NCBI GenBank assembly: GCA_013002925.1
Contig: JABDLQ010000460.1
Location: 1 to 6,952, forward strand
DNA from: Gammaproteobacteria bacterium
Lineage (GTDB): Bacteria > Pseudomonadota > Gammaproteobacteria > Steroidobacterales > SZUA-146
Length of the DNA stretch: 6,952 nt
Direction of reading: 5' to 3'
The notes under the pieces were generated by a model. That model did not search any database and was not told the DNA's origin. It saw only the letters and a list, made by a program, of their open reading frames with translations. The position numbers and the translations under genes are program-made. Of this stretch, positions 1 to 6,092 are shown in pieces (within the stretch, counting starts at the first letter, position 1; each line of letters begins with the position of its first letter).

Positions 1-1
1 G

Positions 2-133
2 TATGGCGTTGGCCTGACCATCGTCAAGCGGCTGTGTGATCGCTTCGACTGGCCTCTCGACATCCAGAGCACCCCGGGTACTGGCACCCGGGTCACGGTG
101 ACTTTCCCACAGGCGCGGTACAAAGAAACCTGA
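2..133 (+). CDS. Sensor histidine kinase, C-terminal fragment
   Basis: Only the last 43 residues are in the window; the gene enters from the left edge. The fragment reads YGVGLTIVKRLCDRF and then STPGTGTRVTVTFP. These are the G2 box (GxGLxIVxRLC) and the closing strand with the PGxGT motif of the HATPase_c ATP-binding domain of two-component sensor kinases. Such proteins autophosphorylate a histidine in response to a signal and pass the phosphate to a response regulator, usually from the inner membrane. The stop TGA is at 131-133. The sensor domain, the dimerisation histidine and any partner regulator lie outside the window, so the signal cannot be named. The next gene starts about 160 bp downstream and need not be related. 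Confidence 0.88.
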   Translation, partial: YGVGLTIVKRLCDRFDWPLDIQSTPGTGTRVTVTFPQARYKET

Positions 134-161
134 TTGTGCGATGAGCGTTACCCCGGGGTGC

Positions 162-198
162 TATCCAGTGGATATTTGCACTCTTCCGTGTTTTTTTT
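162..198 (+). terminator. Possible weak terminator after the histidine kinase
   Basis: An inverted repeat TATCC-AGT-GGATA lies at 162-174. A second short stem, GCAC/GTGT around a six-base loop, runs directly into eight consecutive T (191-198). The order stem then T-tract fits a rho-independent terminator, but the stem touching the T-tract has only four pairs, one of them G-T. The remainder of the 134-294 gap shows no gene and no clear promoter hexamers; it also holds ACCCCGGGGT (150-159) and TGTCGACA (233-240), both perfect short palindromes of unknown meaning. Confidence 0.3.
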
Positions 199-294
199 CG
201 TACCGAGGGCGATATTCACGTGCATTTCACCTTGTCGACACACCCTGTTCACCCCTGAAGTGTGATTCTGAGGCTCAACTTCAGGAAATCTATC

Positions 295-873
295 ATGTCA
301 CACATTGCACTTAACATAATTTTATTTAAGCTTGGCTGGCTCGCCTGCGTGATCAGCGCCGCAAAAGGCGTACCGGGTGCCGGTATGGTTGCGGTCGCCG
401 CTGTTGTCGCCATACACCTATCCAGCGCTCGCAGCGCGCAGTTGAGTGCCAAGTTGTTAGTCTCCGCCGCTGCCATCGGGTTGTTTTGGGAATCAGTTCT
501 GGCATCTGCCGGCTGGCTCGATTACGGCGCCAACCATGGTCCCGGTGTACTGGCGCCCTTCTGGATAGTCGGAATGTGGGTGCTGTTTGCCACCACCCTG
601 AATCTCAGTTTCCGCTGGCTCAAGGGTCGATTGGCGGTAGCGGCTTTGTTCGGGGCAATTGGCGGTCCTCTGGCGTTTTTTGGCGGCGCCAAGCTCGGGG
701 CTGTATCTTTTTCCGATCCTGTCTGGACACCAGTTGTGATTGGTGTCGGTTGGGCACTGCTGATGCCGCTGATGGTTTACCTGTCACGGTACTTTGACGG
801 GCATCATCATCTGGCAACAGGGGCAGACCGGCAGTTGGTCGCGATCCCGGCTGAAGTGTCAGGAGAACGGTAA
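295..873 (+). CDS. DUF2878 family inner-membrane protein
   Basis: A 192-residue, strongly hydrophobic protein that matches the DUF2878 pattern. It opens with MSHIALNIILFKLGWLACV and carries APFWIVGMWVLFATTLN near residue 87 and IGGPLAFFGGAKLG near residue 122. About six membrane segments are visible (roughly 5-22, 26-42, 52-70, 85-103, 112-130 and 143-164), followed by a polar tail with HHH at 170-172. The ATG at 295 is preferred because AGGA sits eight bases ahead of it and the family begins with this helix; a GTG at 262 would add 11 polar residues. The stop overlaps the next start (TAATG), so the two genes are coupled. The biochemical function of DUF2878 is unknown to me. In other gammaproteobacteria it often lies near cyclopropane fatty-acid synthase and lipid-related genes (family knowledge), which suggests an envelope-lipid role here by inference. 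Confidence 0.85.
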   Translation: MSHIALNIILFKLGWLACVISAAKGVPGAGMVAVAAVVAIHLSSARSAQLSAKLLVSAAAIGLFWESVLASAGWLDYGANHGPGVLAPFWIVGMWVLFATTLNLSFRWLKGRLAVAALFGAIGGPLAFFGGAKLGAVSFSDPVWTPVVIGVGWALLMPLMVYLSRYFDGHHHLATGADRQLVAIPAEVSGER

Positions 874-1610
874 TGTCTAGACAGCTATTTAGAAACATTC
901 TCATGGCTGTGGGGCTCGTTGCTATCGCCGGTGCCGCTTATGCCGGACCCGCAAAAACCTGGGAGTTTGAGGTAAGACTCGATGGAAAAAACATCGGTGA
1001 TCATAGCTACACGGTCAGCAGCAGCGGCGCGCAAACGAAAATAACCAGCGACGCCAGTTTTGACGTGAAGTTTTTGTTCCTCACAGCGCTCAAGTATCGA
1101 CACAGCGCGACGGAGACCTGGCGGGGAGATTGTCTGACGTCGATCGACGCCAAAACCATCACTAACAACAAAAAGCAGATCGTTGCTGGCGAGAAACAGG
1201 ACAGTCAGTTGAAGATCACTAGCACGGGTGGTGCCGAGACGTTTACAGATTGCGTAAAAACGTTCGCGTACTGGAATCCGGATATTCTCGATGCAGAAGC
1301 GTTGTTGAACGCTCAGACCGGCGACTACGTCGATATCGTAGTGACGCCACTGGGTGATGATGTAGTTACAGTGGGGTCAAGGGATGTGGCAGCCCACAAG
1401 TTTGCGTTACGCAGCACCGAGAATGCGGTCGGCAAACCGGTAGATATCAAATTGTGGTACAGCGCCGATTCATGGGAATGGCTGGCACTGGAGTCCACAG
1501 TTTCAGGGGACCGCTTGTTGCGCTACCAGCCGGTCAAAGTGCCCGTTGACACCCCACGGCGCTCCGCGGTTGTGGACCGGCGCATCAGTTTTTACAAGGA
1601 ACAATGGTGA
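873..1610 (+). CDS. Exported DUF6134 family protein
   Basis: A 245-residue protein with a clear Sec signal peptide: basic MSRQLFRN, a hydrophobic stretch at 9-20, and a predicted cut after AYA (residue 24) before GPAKTW. The mature part looks beta-rich (EFEVRLDGKNIGDHSY, then alternating strands) and fits the DUF6134 family, which I recognise by pattern only. Two cysteines, C87 (WRGDCLTS) and C127 (FTDCVKTFAYWNP), are the only ones in the mature chain and could form a disulfide in the periplasm. AGGAG lies eight bases before the ATG. The start overlaps the DUF2878 stop and the end overlaps the lipocalin start by seven bases, so this is the middle gene of a tight three-gene operon. No catalytic motif is evident. 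A lipid-binding or carrier role alongside the lipocalin is inference. Confidence 0.82.
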   Translation: MSRQLFRNILMAVGLVAIAGAAYAGPAKTWEFEVRLDGKNIGDHSYTVSSSGAQTKITSDASFDVKFLFLTALKYRHSATETWRGDCLTSIDAKTITNNKKQIVAGEKQDSQLKITSTGGAETFTDCVKTFAYWNPDILDAEALLNAQTGDYVDIVVTPLGDDVVTVGSRDVAAHKFALRSTENAVGKPVDIKLWYSADSWEWLALESTVSGDRLLRYQPVKVPVDTPRRSAVVDRRISFYKEQW

Positions 1611-2176
1611 ACACAAGTGATAACCAAACTTCTCGAAGGGCGTCGCCTGCGAGCTTGCTCCTGGCGGTGGTACTCATGACCGGCGGTCTCGTCGGGTGCG
1701 CCGGCAATCCATCCTTGCCGCCGATACAAACGGCGGAGTACGTGGACCTGGAACGGTTTATGGGCGATTGGTACGTGATCGCCAGCATTCCCACGTTCAT
1801 TGAAAAACACGCATACAACGCGATCGAGACCTATGAACTGGAAGAGCCTGGCGTCATCGCGACAACATTTACGTTCAACAAAGGCGGGCCGGACGGTCCC
1901 AGAAAAACCTACCATCCGACCGGCTACGTATATGATACCGAGTCAAACGCCATATGGGGCATGCAGTTTATCTGGCCGTTTAAAGGTGACTACAAGGTCG
2001 TCTATGTTGACCCGGATTATCAGCACACGATTATCGGTCGCAGCAAACGTGACTACGTGTGGATTATGTCCCGCAGTCCGAATATTTCCGCCGCTGACTA
2101 TTCTGCATTAAAAGACATCGTTGCCCGGCAAAAATACGATCCGGAAAAGTTGCGTCGGGTTCCCCACGACAAATAG
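1604..2176 (+). CDS. blc: Blc-like outer-membrane lipocalin lipoprotein
   Basis: A 190-residue lipoprotein of the bacterial lipocalin (Blc) family. The signal peptide ends in the lipobox LVGC at 29-32, with C32 as the lipid-attachment site; alanine at +2 favours sorting to the outer membrane. The lipocalin signature GDWYVIASIP is at 54-63 (GxW motif). VVYVDPDYQHTIIG at 132-145 and YVWIMSRSPNIS at 151-162 correspond to the later conserved regions. Bacterial lipocalins bind fatty acids or lysophospholipids and are associated with membrane repair under stress. AAGGA precedes the ATG, and the start lies inside the previous gene (ATGGTGA), so translation is probably coupled. The length is typical once the signal peptide is counted. 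This is the last gene of the operon; the next gene is convergent. The exact ligand cannot be read from the sequence. Confidence 0.92.
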   Translation: MVNTSDNQTSRRASPASLLLAVVLMTGGLVGCAGNPSLPPIQTAEYVDLERFMGDWYVIASIPTFIEKHAYNAIETYELEEPGVIATTFTFNKGGPDGPRKTYHPTGYVYDTESNAIWGMQFIWPFKGDYKVVYVDPDYQHTIIGRSKRDYVWIMSRSPNISAADYSALKDIVARQKYDPEKLRRVPHDK

Positions 2177-2184
2177 TAAGCTTC

Positions 2185-2244
2185 CAGGGAGGACTCTGTG
2201 GGGCGGTTTGTTGCAATGGACTATTGCGCCGGAGTCAATCCCTG
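2185..2244. repeat. Long imperfect inverted repeat between convergent genes
   Basis: Nested complementary arms are present. CAGGGA (2185-2190) pairs with TCCCTG (2239-2244), GACTC (2192-2196) with GAGTC (2232-2236), GGC (2202-2204) with GCC (2228-2230), and GCAAT (2213-2217) with ATTGC (2223-2227) around a five-base loop. It lies in the 130-bp gap between the lipocalin gene and the convergent fructosamine kinase gene. It may act as a two-way transcription end or 3' stabilising structure, but no T-tract follows on either strand, so it is not a classical rho-independent terminator. Nothing else is recognised in the gap. Confidence 0.5.
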
Positions 2245-2306
2245 AGGTCCCCGGAGCGGATACCGCCAATCGGTGATTACGCCAGAGTGATGACGGTGTG
2301 CGTTAA

Positions 2307-3176
2307 TCAGTCAGAAATTTTTGTCAATAAGCGCTGCAGCGACCGCCACGCCTGAGTCCGATAAGACTGACCAAACAAATTGCAGTGATTCAACAGATGG
2401 TAAAACTGGTAAAGCTCCCTGCGCACCGGACCATCTGCCGGGTCCGCCCGGATTTCGCGATACGCCGCATAAAACCGCGGCCCAAAACCGCCGAACAATT
2501 GCGTCATGGCAATATCACTTTCGGCGTCACCAAAGTATACGGCGGGATCAAACAACACCGGCGTACCATCGCCAAGCGCCCCCCAGTTACCACCCCACAA
2601 GTCACCGTGCAGTAGCCCCGGAACGATAGATTGGCCAGCAAAATAGTCTGGCAGCCGCTGCGCCAGGTCCCGGCCTCCAGCTACCAGTTCACGGTCAAAG
2701 GCTTTGTGCTCCAGAAAATCCAGCTGCACTTCCAAACGCCTGCTTGCAAAAAACCGACCCCAGTCGTCATCGCAGGTATTGATCTGCGGAGTCAGTCCAA
2801 TCGTGTTGTCACGATGCCAGCCAAATTGTGCCTGTGTGCAGTTATGCAGTTGCGCCAACTCTCGTCCCAGCTGCACCTCACTGCCCGGTGCGGTTGCACC
2901 AATGTCGAGCCACTCCATTGCAATAAAACTCTGTGCTCCGGCAACCCCGGCGGCGAGGGGTTTTGGCACACGTATCGCGCGGGCACGCTCAAGCTCCTGA
3001 AGCCCTGCGAGTTCTGCCTGCATCATCGTGGCGTATTCGGTGGTATTTATTTTTATGAAGTACCGGGCAATGCGGCCTGTGACCCGATATGTCTGGTTCA
3101 ATGATGAGCTGCCCCCTGCAACGACGGAAACAGGATCGAGCTGGTCATCCAGACGCGTGGCGATTGTCTGCAGCAT
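2307..3176 (-). CDS. Fructosamine kinase family protein (YniA-like)
   Basis: A 289-residue protein of the fructosamine/ketosamine-3-kinase family, which has the aminoglycoside-phosphotransferase fold. Relatives phosphorylate sugar adducts on amines and so help reverse protein glycation in the cytoplasm; the bacterial substrate is often a small sugar or ribulosamine. From the chosen start, the ATP-binding lysine is about K42 (YFIKIN), with a likely partner E55 (QAELAGLQ). The catalytic loop HGDLWGGN is at 190-197 and the metal-binding segment FDPAVYFGDAESD begins near 209. The phrase FGWHRDNTIG is also typical. The ATG at 3176 is preferred because MLQTIATRL aligns with the start of E. coli YniA. 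A GTG at 3197 would add seven residues; neither has a strong ribosome site. The gene follows the exonuclease gene by 27 bases and is probably co-transcribed with it. Confidence 0.9.
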   Translation of the reverse strand: MLQTIATRLDDQLDPVSVVAGGSSSLNQTYRVTGRIARYFIKINTTEYATMMQAELAGLQELERARAIRVPKPLAAGVAGAQSFIAMEWLDIGATAPGSEVQLGRELAQLHNCTQAQFGWHRDNTIGLTPQINTCDDDWGRFFASRRLEVQLDFLEHKAFDRELVAGGRDLAQRLPDYFAGQSIVPGLLHGDLWGGNWGALGDGTPVLFDPAVYFGDAESDIAMTQLFGGFGPRFYAAYREIRADPADGPVRRELYQFYHLLNHCNLFGQSYRTQAWRSLQRLLTKISD

Positions 3177-3203
3177 TGTCTCGTCTAAACCAGCCACTGG
3201 GGG

Positions 3204-4079
3204 CTACACCAGCTTGCTGATTTTTGTTCTCAAAGTATCGCTGAAGCCCAGCTCGTCAAACGTCTGATTGAGTGCCTCAAGATCGGGTGACTGACGTTTC
3301 AGCCCGGATCTGGCAGCGCTGATGGGCATGTCCCTGCGGATATCAGTAAGTTGCCTGGCGAGGTACGCCTTGTCTTTGTGTTCTGCCAGCTTGGTCTTGA
3401 GAGATTTGGCGCCACGAATATTCAGCAGGTGCAAATCGTCGAGATGCGCATAGACGTCATCAATAGATGTATAAGCATCCAGCAGTACGGAGGCGGTTTT
3501 TTTGCCGATGCCAGGCACCCCCGGAATGTTATCTACAGCATCGCCGGTGAGCGCCAGAAAATCCGCGACCCGGTCCGCGCTGACTCCGAGGGTGTCTTTG
3601 ACCTGGGCATAACTGATCCTCTTGTCACCCGCATAGTCCCAGTACGTATCATCTTTCTCAATGAGCTGCATCAGGTCTTTGTCGCGGCTGACGATGGTCA
3701 CAGGTTCGCCGTGTTTACGCCATTTTGTGGCGAGCGTCCCGATTATATCGTCCGCTTCACAGGTGCTGTCGGCAAAACAGGGCAGCCCCATTTCGGCGGC
3801 AATGCGTCGACAATAAACAAACTGGCGCTTCAGCTCCTCCGGCGCCGGTTCCCGGTTTGCTTTGTAAGGCGGATAAATATCATTGCGAAAGGAGCTGGTA
3901 AGGCTGATGTCAAAAGCCGCGCCGATATAGACCGGTGTTTCTCGCATTAACAGTTCGTACAAAAAATTGGTAAATCCGTAAACGGCGTTGACCGGATTTC
4001 CCGCGGCATCCGTCATTGTGTCCGGAAGCGAATAATAGGCACGAAACACATAGACGCTGGAGTCAATCAGGTAGAGCAT
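3204..4079 (-). CDS. 5'-3' exonuclease with H3TH domain (stand-alone Pol I-type nuclease)
   Basis: A 291-residue protein equivalent to the N-terminal 5'-nuclease domain of DNA polymerase I, encoded without the polymerase. Such enzymes remove 5' flaps or RNA primers and degrade DNA from 5' ends. The acidic metal ligands appear complete: D6 (YLIDSS), D57 (AAFD), E108, D110 and D111 (CEADD), D133 and D135 (SRDKD), and D180 and D183 (GDAVDN). The helix-three-turn-helix DNA-binding motif follows at about 184-200 (NIPGVPGIGKKTASVLL). YPPYKANR at 69-76 and LNIRGAKSLKTKL at 219-231 match the Pol I domain closely. E. coli Xni/ExoIX is shorter, near 250 residues, so this resembles the Pol I N-domain more than Xni. 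The gene starts an apparent two-gene operon with the fructosamine kinase gene. A function as RNA-primer removal or a DNA-repair backup for PolA is inference. Confidence 0.92.
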   Translation of the reverse strand: MLYLIDSSVYVFRAYYSLPDTMTDAAGNPVNAVYGFTNFLYELLMRETPVYIGAAFDISLTSSFRNDIYPPYKANREPAPEELKRQFVYCRRIAAEMGLPCFADSTCEADDIIGTLATKWRKHGEPVTIVSRDKDLMQLIEKDDTYWDYAGDKRISYAQVKDTLGVSADRVADFLALTGDAVDNIPGVPGIGKKTASVLLDAYTSIDDVYAHLDDLHLLNIRGAKSLKTKLAEHKDKAYLARQLTDIRRDMPISAARSGLKRQSPDLEALNQTFDELGFSDTLRTKISKLV

Positions 4080-4111
4080 TGAATTGCCCCCGGGAGCTGT
4101 TCAGATTCATG

Positions 4112-4141
4112 ATTATGAGTCGAATACGGCGGCTGGCGCAA
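4112..4141 (-). promoter_or_regulatory. Candidate sigma-70 promoter for the exonuclease operon
   Basis: Reading the minus strand, TTGCGC (4141-4136) is followed after 18 bases by CATAAT (4117-4112), which matches five of six bases of the TATAAT box. The -10 box lies 32 bases ahead of the exonuclease start, a normal distance. The -35 match is only three of six, so the site is tentative. It sits in the 76-bp gap after the HNH gene and suggests that the exonuclease operon can be transcribed on its own. Confidence 0.35.
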
Positions 4142-4155
4142 ACGCCTTGCAGAAA

Positions 4156-4764
4156 CTAGTGTTTCGCCAATTGAATTTTTATCCGCTCATGCAGCGGGCT
4201 GCGCCGCGGGAAATGTGCCAGCAAATATTCCATCTGGTCAGCGAGCACGCGTCGACCTTTGAGATAAATGTACTCGGCATAGGTCGGCGCAAACGGGATG
4301 GCCATCAACTGCATACCCGCTTGCTGGGGGGTACGCCCTGCTTTGTGGTTGTTACAGCGTCGGCAGGCAGTAATGACATTTTCCCAGTGATCGGCGCCGC
4401 CCTGGCTGATCGGGGTGATGTGATCGCGTGACAGGTTATTGGCCAGAAACTGTAATCCACAGTACATACACATGAACCCGTCACGGCGAAAGAGCGTTTG
4501 GTTGTTGAGTGGCGGGCGGTAATCATAACGCGAATGTTTCATACCCGGGCCATCACCATGGGTGGCGATAATCGAGTTTACTTCGATAATGCTGCGCAAG
4601 CCGGTGATCGCACAAATGCCACCATGCAGAGTGTAGAGCAAGCTACCGCACGCATAAGCAACCTGGTTCAAATGATACAAGCGCCCGGCGTCTTTATAGG
4701 TAATCCATTCGAGCGGCATCCCGGCTACGTCGGTACGTAATACCTGTTGATTTAGCTTGTTCAT
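4156..4764 (-). CDS. HNH endonuclease family protein
   Basis: A 202-residue protein with an HNH nuclease domain in the middle (roughly 90-145). It has two zinc-type cysteine pairs, CMYC (99-102) and CRRC (134-137), the catalytic-type pair D114-H115 in LSRDHITPISQGG, W127 and N129 (HWENV), and the ending CNNHKAGRTP. The pattern C-x2-C...RDH...P...GG...W.N...C-x2-CN..K is the usual one for chromosomal stand-alone HNH proteins. The first 85 residues (VLRTDVAGMPLEWI, then IEVNSIIATHG) form a conserved N-terminal region seen in this kind of protein. There is no methyltransferase, phage or toxin gene nearby, so restriction or mobile-element duty is not indicated; substrate and role are unknown. The start codon lacks a clear Shine-Dalgarno. 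It probably forms its own transcript, as a terminator lies upstream. Confidence 0.88.
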   Translation of the reverse strand: MNKLNQQVLRTDVAGMPLEWITYKDAGRLYHLNQVAYACGSLLYTLHGGICAITGLRSIIEVNSIIATHGDGPGMKHSRYDYRPPLNNQTLFRRDGFMCMYCGLQFLANNLSRDHITPISQGGADHWENVITACRRCNNHKAGRTPQQAGMQLMAIPFAPTYAEYIYLKGRRVLADQMEYLLAHFPRRSPLHERIKIQLAKH

Positions 4765-4811
4765 CGGAGCACATGTCTGATTGTCTTACTGATTTATTCC
4801 AGAAACACCGC

Positions 4812-4837
4812 AAAAAAGCAACCGCCCGGACGCTTTT
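4812..4837 (-). terminator. Rho-independent terminator of the sigma/DUF3106 operon
   Basis: On the minus strand, AAAAGC and GCTTTT form the outer stem. They enclose GTCCGGGCGGTT, where CC/GG pairs around a GGGC loop, and the structure ends in six T. It lies 62-88 bases after the DUF3106 stop and before the HNH gene. The other strand also reads as stem plus a run of T, so it could stop transcription both ways. Elsewhere in the 4765-4899 gap a TTGACA (4854-4849, minus strand) has no fitting -10 box. Confidence 0.6.
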
Positions 4838-4899
4838 GGGTACTTTATTGTCAAACTGTATGTAAAAGTGGATGCAGCATTTGTACTCCGGTTATTTTC

Positions 4900-5427
4900 T
4901 CAGTCCTTTTTACGCTGTTGGCGCTGACGGTCACGGCGTAAAGTCTGGTCACGCCGCTGTTGTTGTGCACGCTGAATCTCTCTTTTGCGCAGCATTTCCT
5001 TGCGTTGCTCTGGAGTCATGCTCCGATACTTATTGCGCAAGCGACGTTTCTCAGCCGGTGTCAACGACTGAAAATTTTTATAGTTGCGGCGAATCCGCTG
5101 TTGTTCTTCCACCGGTAAGTCGCGAAAGTTTTCGAAACGCCGACGAATCTGGCGTTTGCGATTGTCCGGTAACTGGCGCCAGTGGCGAAACCGTTTGCGG
5201 GCCAGCTGGCGTTGCTCCGGAGTCATTTTTTCCCAGCGCTGTGCACCTCTTAGCAGTTTTTGACGACGCAACGGCACCAGCTGATCCCACTGCGCAGAAA
5301 AACGGTGCAGCAGCGTTTGCTGTGTTTCGGAAAGTTCATCCCATCGCGGGGCGTCCTGTGCCGTTGCAGGTTGCAAAATGAACAGGCTGCAAAGGCCTGC
5401 AAGAAGCAATGATTTAATTTTCTTCAT
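4900..5427 (-). CDS. Exported DUF3106 protein, basic, with 18-residue tandem repeats
   Basis: A 175-residue exported protein of the DUF3106 family. The signal peptide is MKKIKSLLLAGLCSLFILQPATA, with a cut near residue 23. The mature chain is almost entirely repeats beginning with an aromatic residue at W29, W47, W65, W83, F101, F119 and Y134. The spacing is exactly 18 until the last, which is 15. The consensus is roughly W-x-x-L-[ST]-P-E-x-R-x-x-[IL]-x-x-x-[FY], and MTPEQR occurs twice (68-73 and 137-142). The C-terminus (from 143) is very rich in R, K and Q. The protein is probably helical and periplasmic. The ATG at 5427 is chosen because it begins the signal peptide and has GAAGA eight bases ahead; upstream ATGs at 5436 and 5466 would add non-signal residues. 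It overlaps the preceding gene by 14 bases. The function of DUF3106 is unknown to me; binding of an acidic partner or polymer is inference. Confidence 0.85.
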   Translation of the reverse strand: MKKIKSLLLAGLCSLFILQPATAQDAPRWDELSETQQTLLHRFSAQWDQLVPLRRQKLLRGAQRWEKMTPEQRQLARKRFRHWRQLPDNRKRQIRRRFENFRDLPVEEQQRIRRNYKNFQSLTPAEKRRLRNKYRSMTPEQRKEMLRKREIQRAQQQRRDQTLRRDRQRQQRKKD

Positions 5428-5752
5428 CGGATTCATCTTCAGACTCATCAAATTCGGTTGTCTCATCGAGGCTCAACCACCGTGAACGATCGCTGCTTTC
5501 GGAGGGGGTCGTGCGTTCATTCAGGTGGTGCTCTTTAAGTGCGTTGCGATAGTTGGAATCGGCATCGATTGTCGTGTCGGCGTGTTGTTCTGACCATTTT
5601 TCAACCTCCAGCGGATCCAGCCACTCATCGTCAATTCCAAATTCACCCAAAAACTCAAAAAACGCCCCTTCGTCCAGGTCCTCAGGTGTCTGGGCCGCCG
5701 CAGCCATGCTGACGGCGATTAATAGGATCGGTTTCCACTTGTTGCACTTCAT
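5414..5752 (-). CDS. Small exported acidic protein of the sigma operon
   Basis: A 112-residue protein. MKCNKWKPILLIAVSMAAAA reads as a signal peptide with a cut near AAA-QTPED, or possibly a membrane anchor. The mature part is very acidic. It has FFEFLGEFGIDDEWLDPLE at 31-49, whose EFLGEF...W-x-DP core looks like a conserved motif of small proteins in this type of operon (recognised by pattern only). It ends in a tail dominated by D, E and S (99-112). The ATG at 5752 is chosen because it starts the signal peptide, 13 bases after the upstream stop; an ATG at 5776 would put polar residues ahead of it. The end overlaps the DUF3106 gene by 14 bases, so the two are probably coupled. No enzymatic motif is seen. 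A partner role with the oppositely charged DUF3106 protein is inference. Confidence 0.72.
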   Translation of the reverse strand: MKCNKWKPILLIAVSMAAAAQTPEDLDEGAFFEFLGEFGIDDEWLDPLEVEKWSEQHADTTIDADSNYRNALKEHHLNERTTPSESSDRSRWLSLDETTEFDESEDESDEEN

Positions 5753-5765
5753 TTTGCTTATAGCT

Positions 5766-6092
5766 CTATCCGGCATCACTTTGTGCAGACAGCCACTGGT
5801 AAAATTCCAGCTCTTCAAACAATTCAAAATTTTCCTCTGCCAGCAGCAATTCAATGTCTTCCACACCTTCGGACAGCGGTGGTGCGGTCTCGGGTATCAT
5901 CAGAAAAGTCGCAACCAGCGCGACCAGTGCCAGTGATGCCGCCGCGGCAAACTGCTGCCACTGCCGGTGTGGTCGGGTTGCCGCGATCGCCTTACGGCGG
6001 GCATCATCCAGCTTATGACGGACTGCGTCATCCAGGCGCTGGGCGCGCAGTAGCTGTTTAACGCTCTTTTCAAATTCCGCATTTTCATTCAT
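5766..6092 (-). CDS. Single-pass membrane protein, candidate anti-sigma factor
   Basis: A 108-residue protein with a soluble, charged N-terminal half (1-45, e.g. EFEKSVKQLLRAQRLDDAVRHKLDDARRKAIAAT). One membrane segment follows at about 47-66 (QFAAAASLALVALVATFLMI), then a short acidic outer segment with EDIELLLAEENFELFEELEFYQWL. The order cytoplasmic helices, one membrane helix, short periplasmic tail, with the gene directly after an ECF sigma gene, is the usual layout of an anti-sigma factor that holds the sigma at the membrane. No zinc-binding HxxxCxxC motif is present, so it is not a ZAS-type anti-sigma. It resembles the DUF3619-like proteins found at this operon position in other proteobacteria; that family assignment is tentative. 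The ATG at 6092 overlaps the sigma stop (ATGA), which argues for coupled translation; a TTG at 6098 is less likely. Confidence 0.75.
   Translation of the reverse strand: MNENAEFEKSVKQLLRAQRLDDAVRHKLDDARRKAIAATRPHRQWQQFAAAASLALVALVATFLMIPETAPPLSEGVEDIELLLAEENFELFEELEFYQWLSAQSDAG

Noticed and set aside
262..294. GTG at 262 as the start of the DUF2878 gene
   Set aside because: It adds 11 polar residues ahead of the family's first membrane helix, whereas the ATG at 295 has AGGA at good spacing.
2631..3104. A 157-codon plus-strand open frame opposite the fructosamine kinase gene
   Set aside because: It lies antisense to conserved kinase motifs and its cysteine-rich translation shows no family features.
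3351..3950. A 199-codon plus-strand open frame opposite the exonuclease gene
   Set aside because: The minus strand encodes a complete, motif-rich 5' nuclease here; the plus frame has no recognisable domain and is a shadow of it.
4156..4764. HNH gene as part of a restriction, homing or toxin system
   Set aside because: No methyltransferase, intron, phage or immunity gene is adjacent, and its flanks are housekeeping-type genes.
4872..5381. A 169-codon plus-strand open frame opposite the DUF3106 gene
   Set aside because: The regular repeat structure and signal peptide on the minus strand explain the open frame; the plus translation is low-complexity A/S/V/C sequence.
5753..5866. Longer start of the acidic protein at 5866
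   Set aside because: The extra residues are a frame-shadow of the upstream membrane protein gene; the signal peptide begins at 5752.
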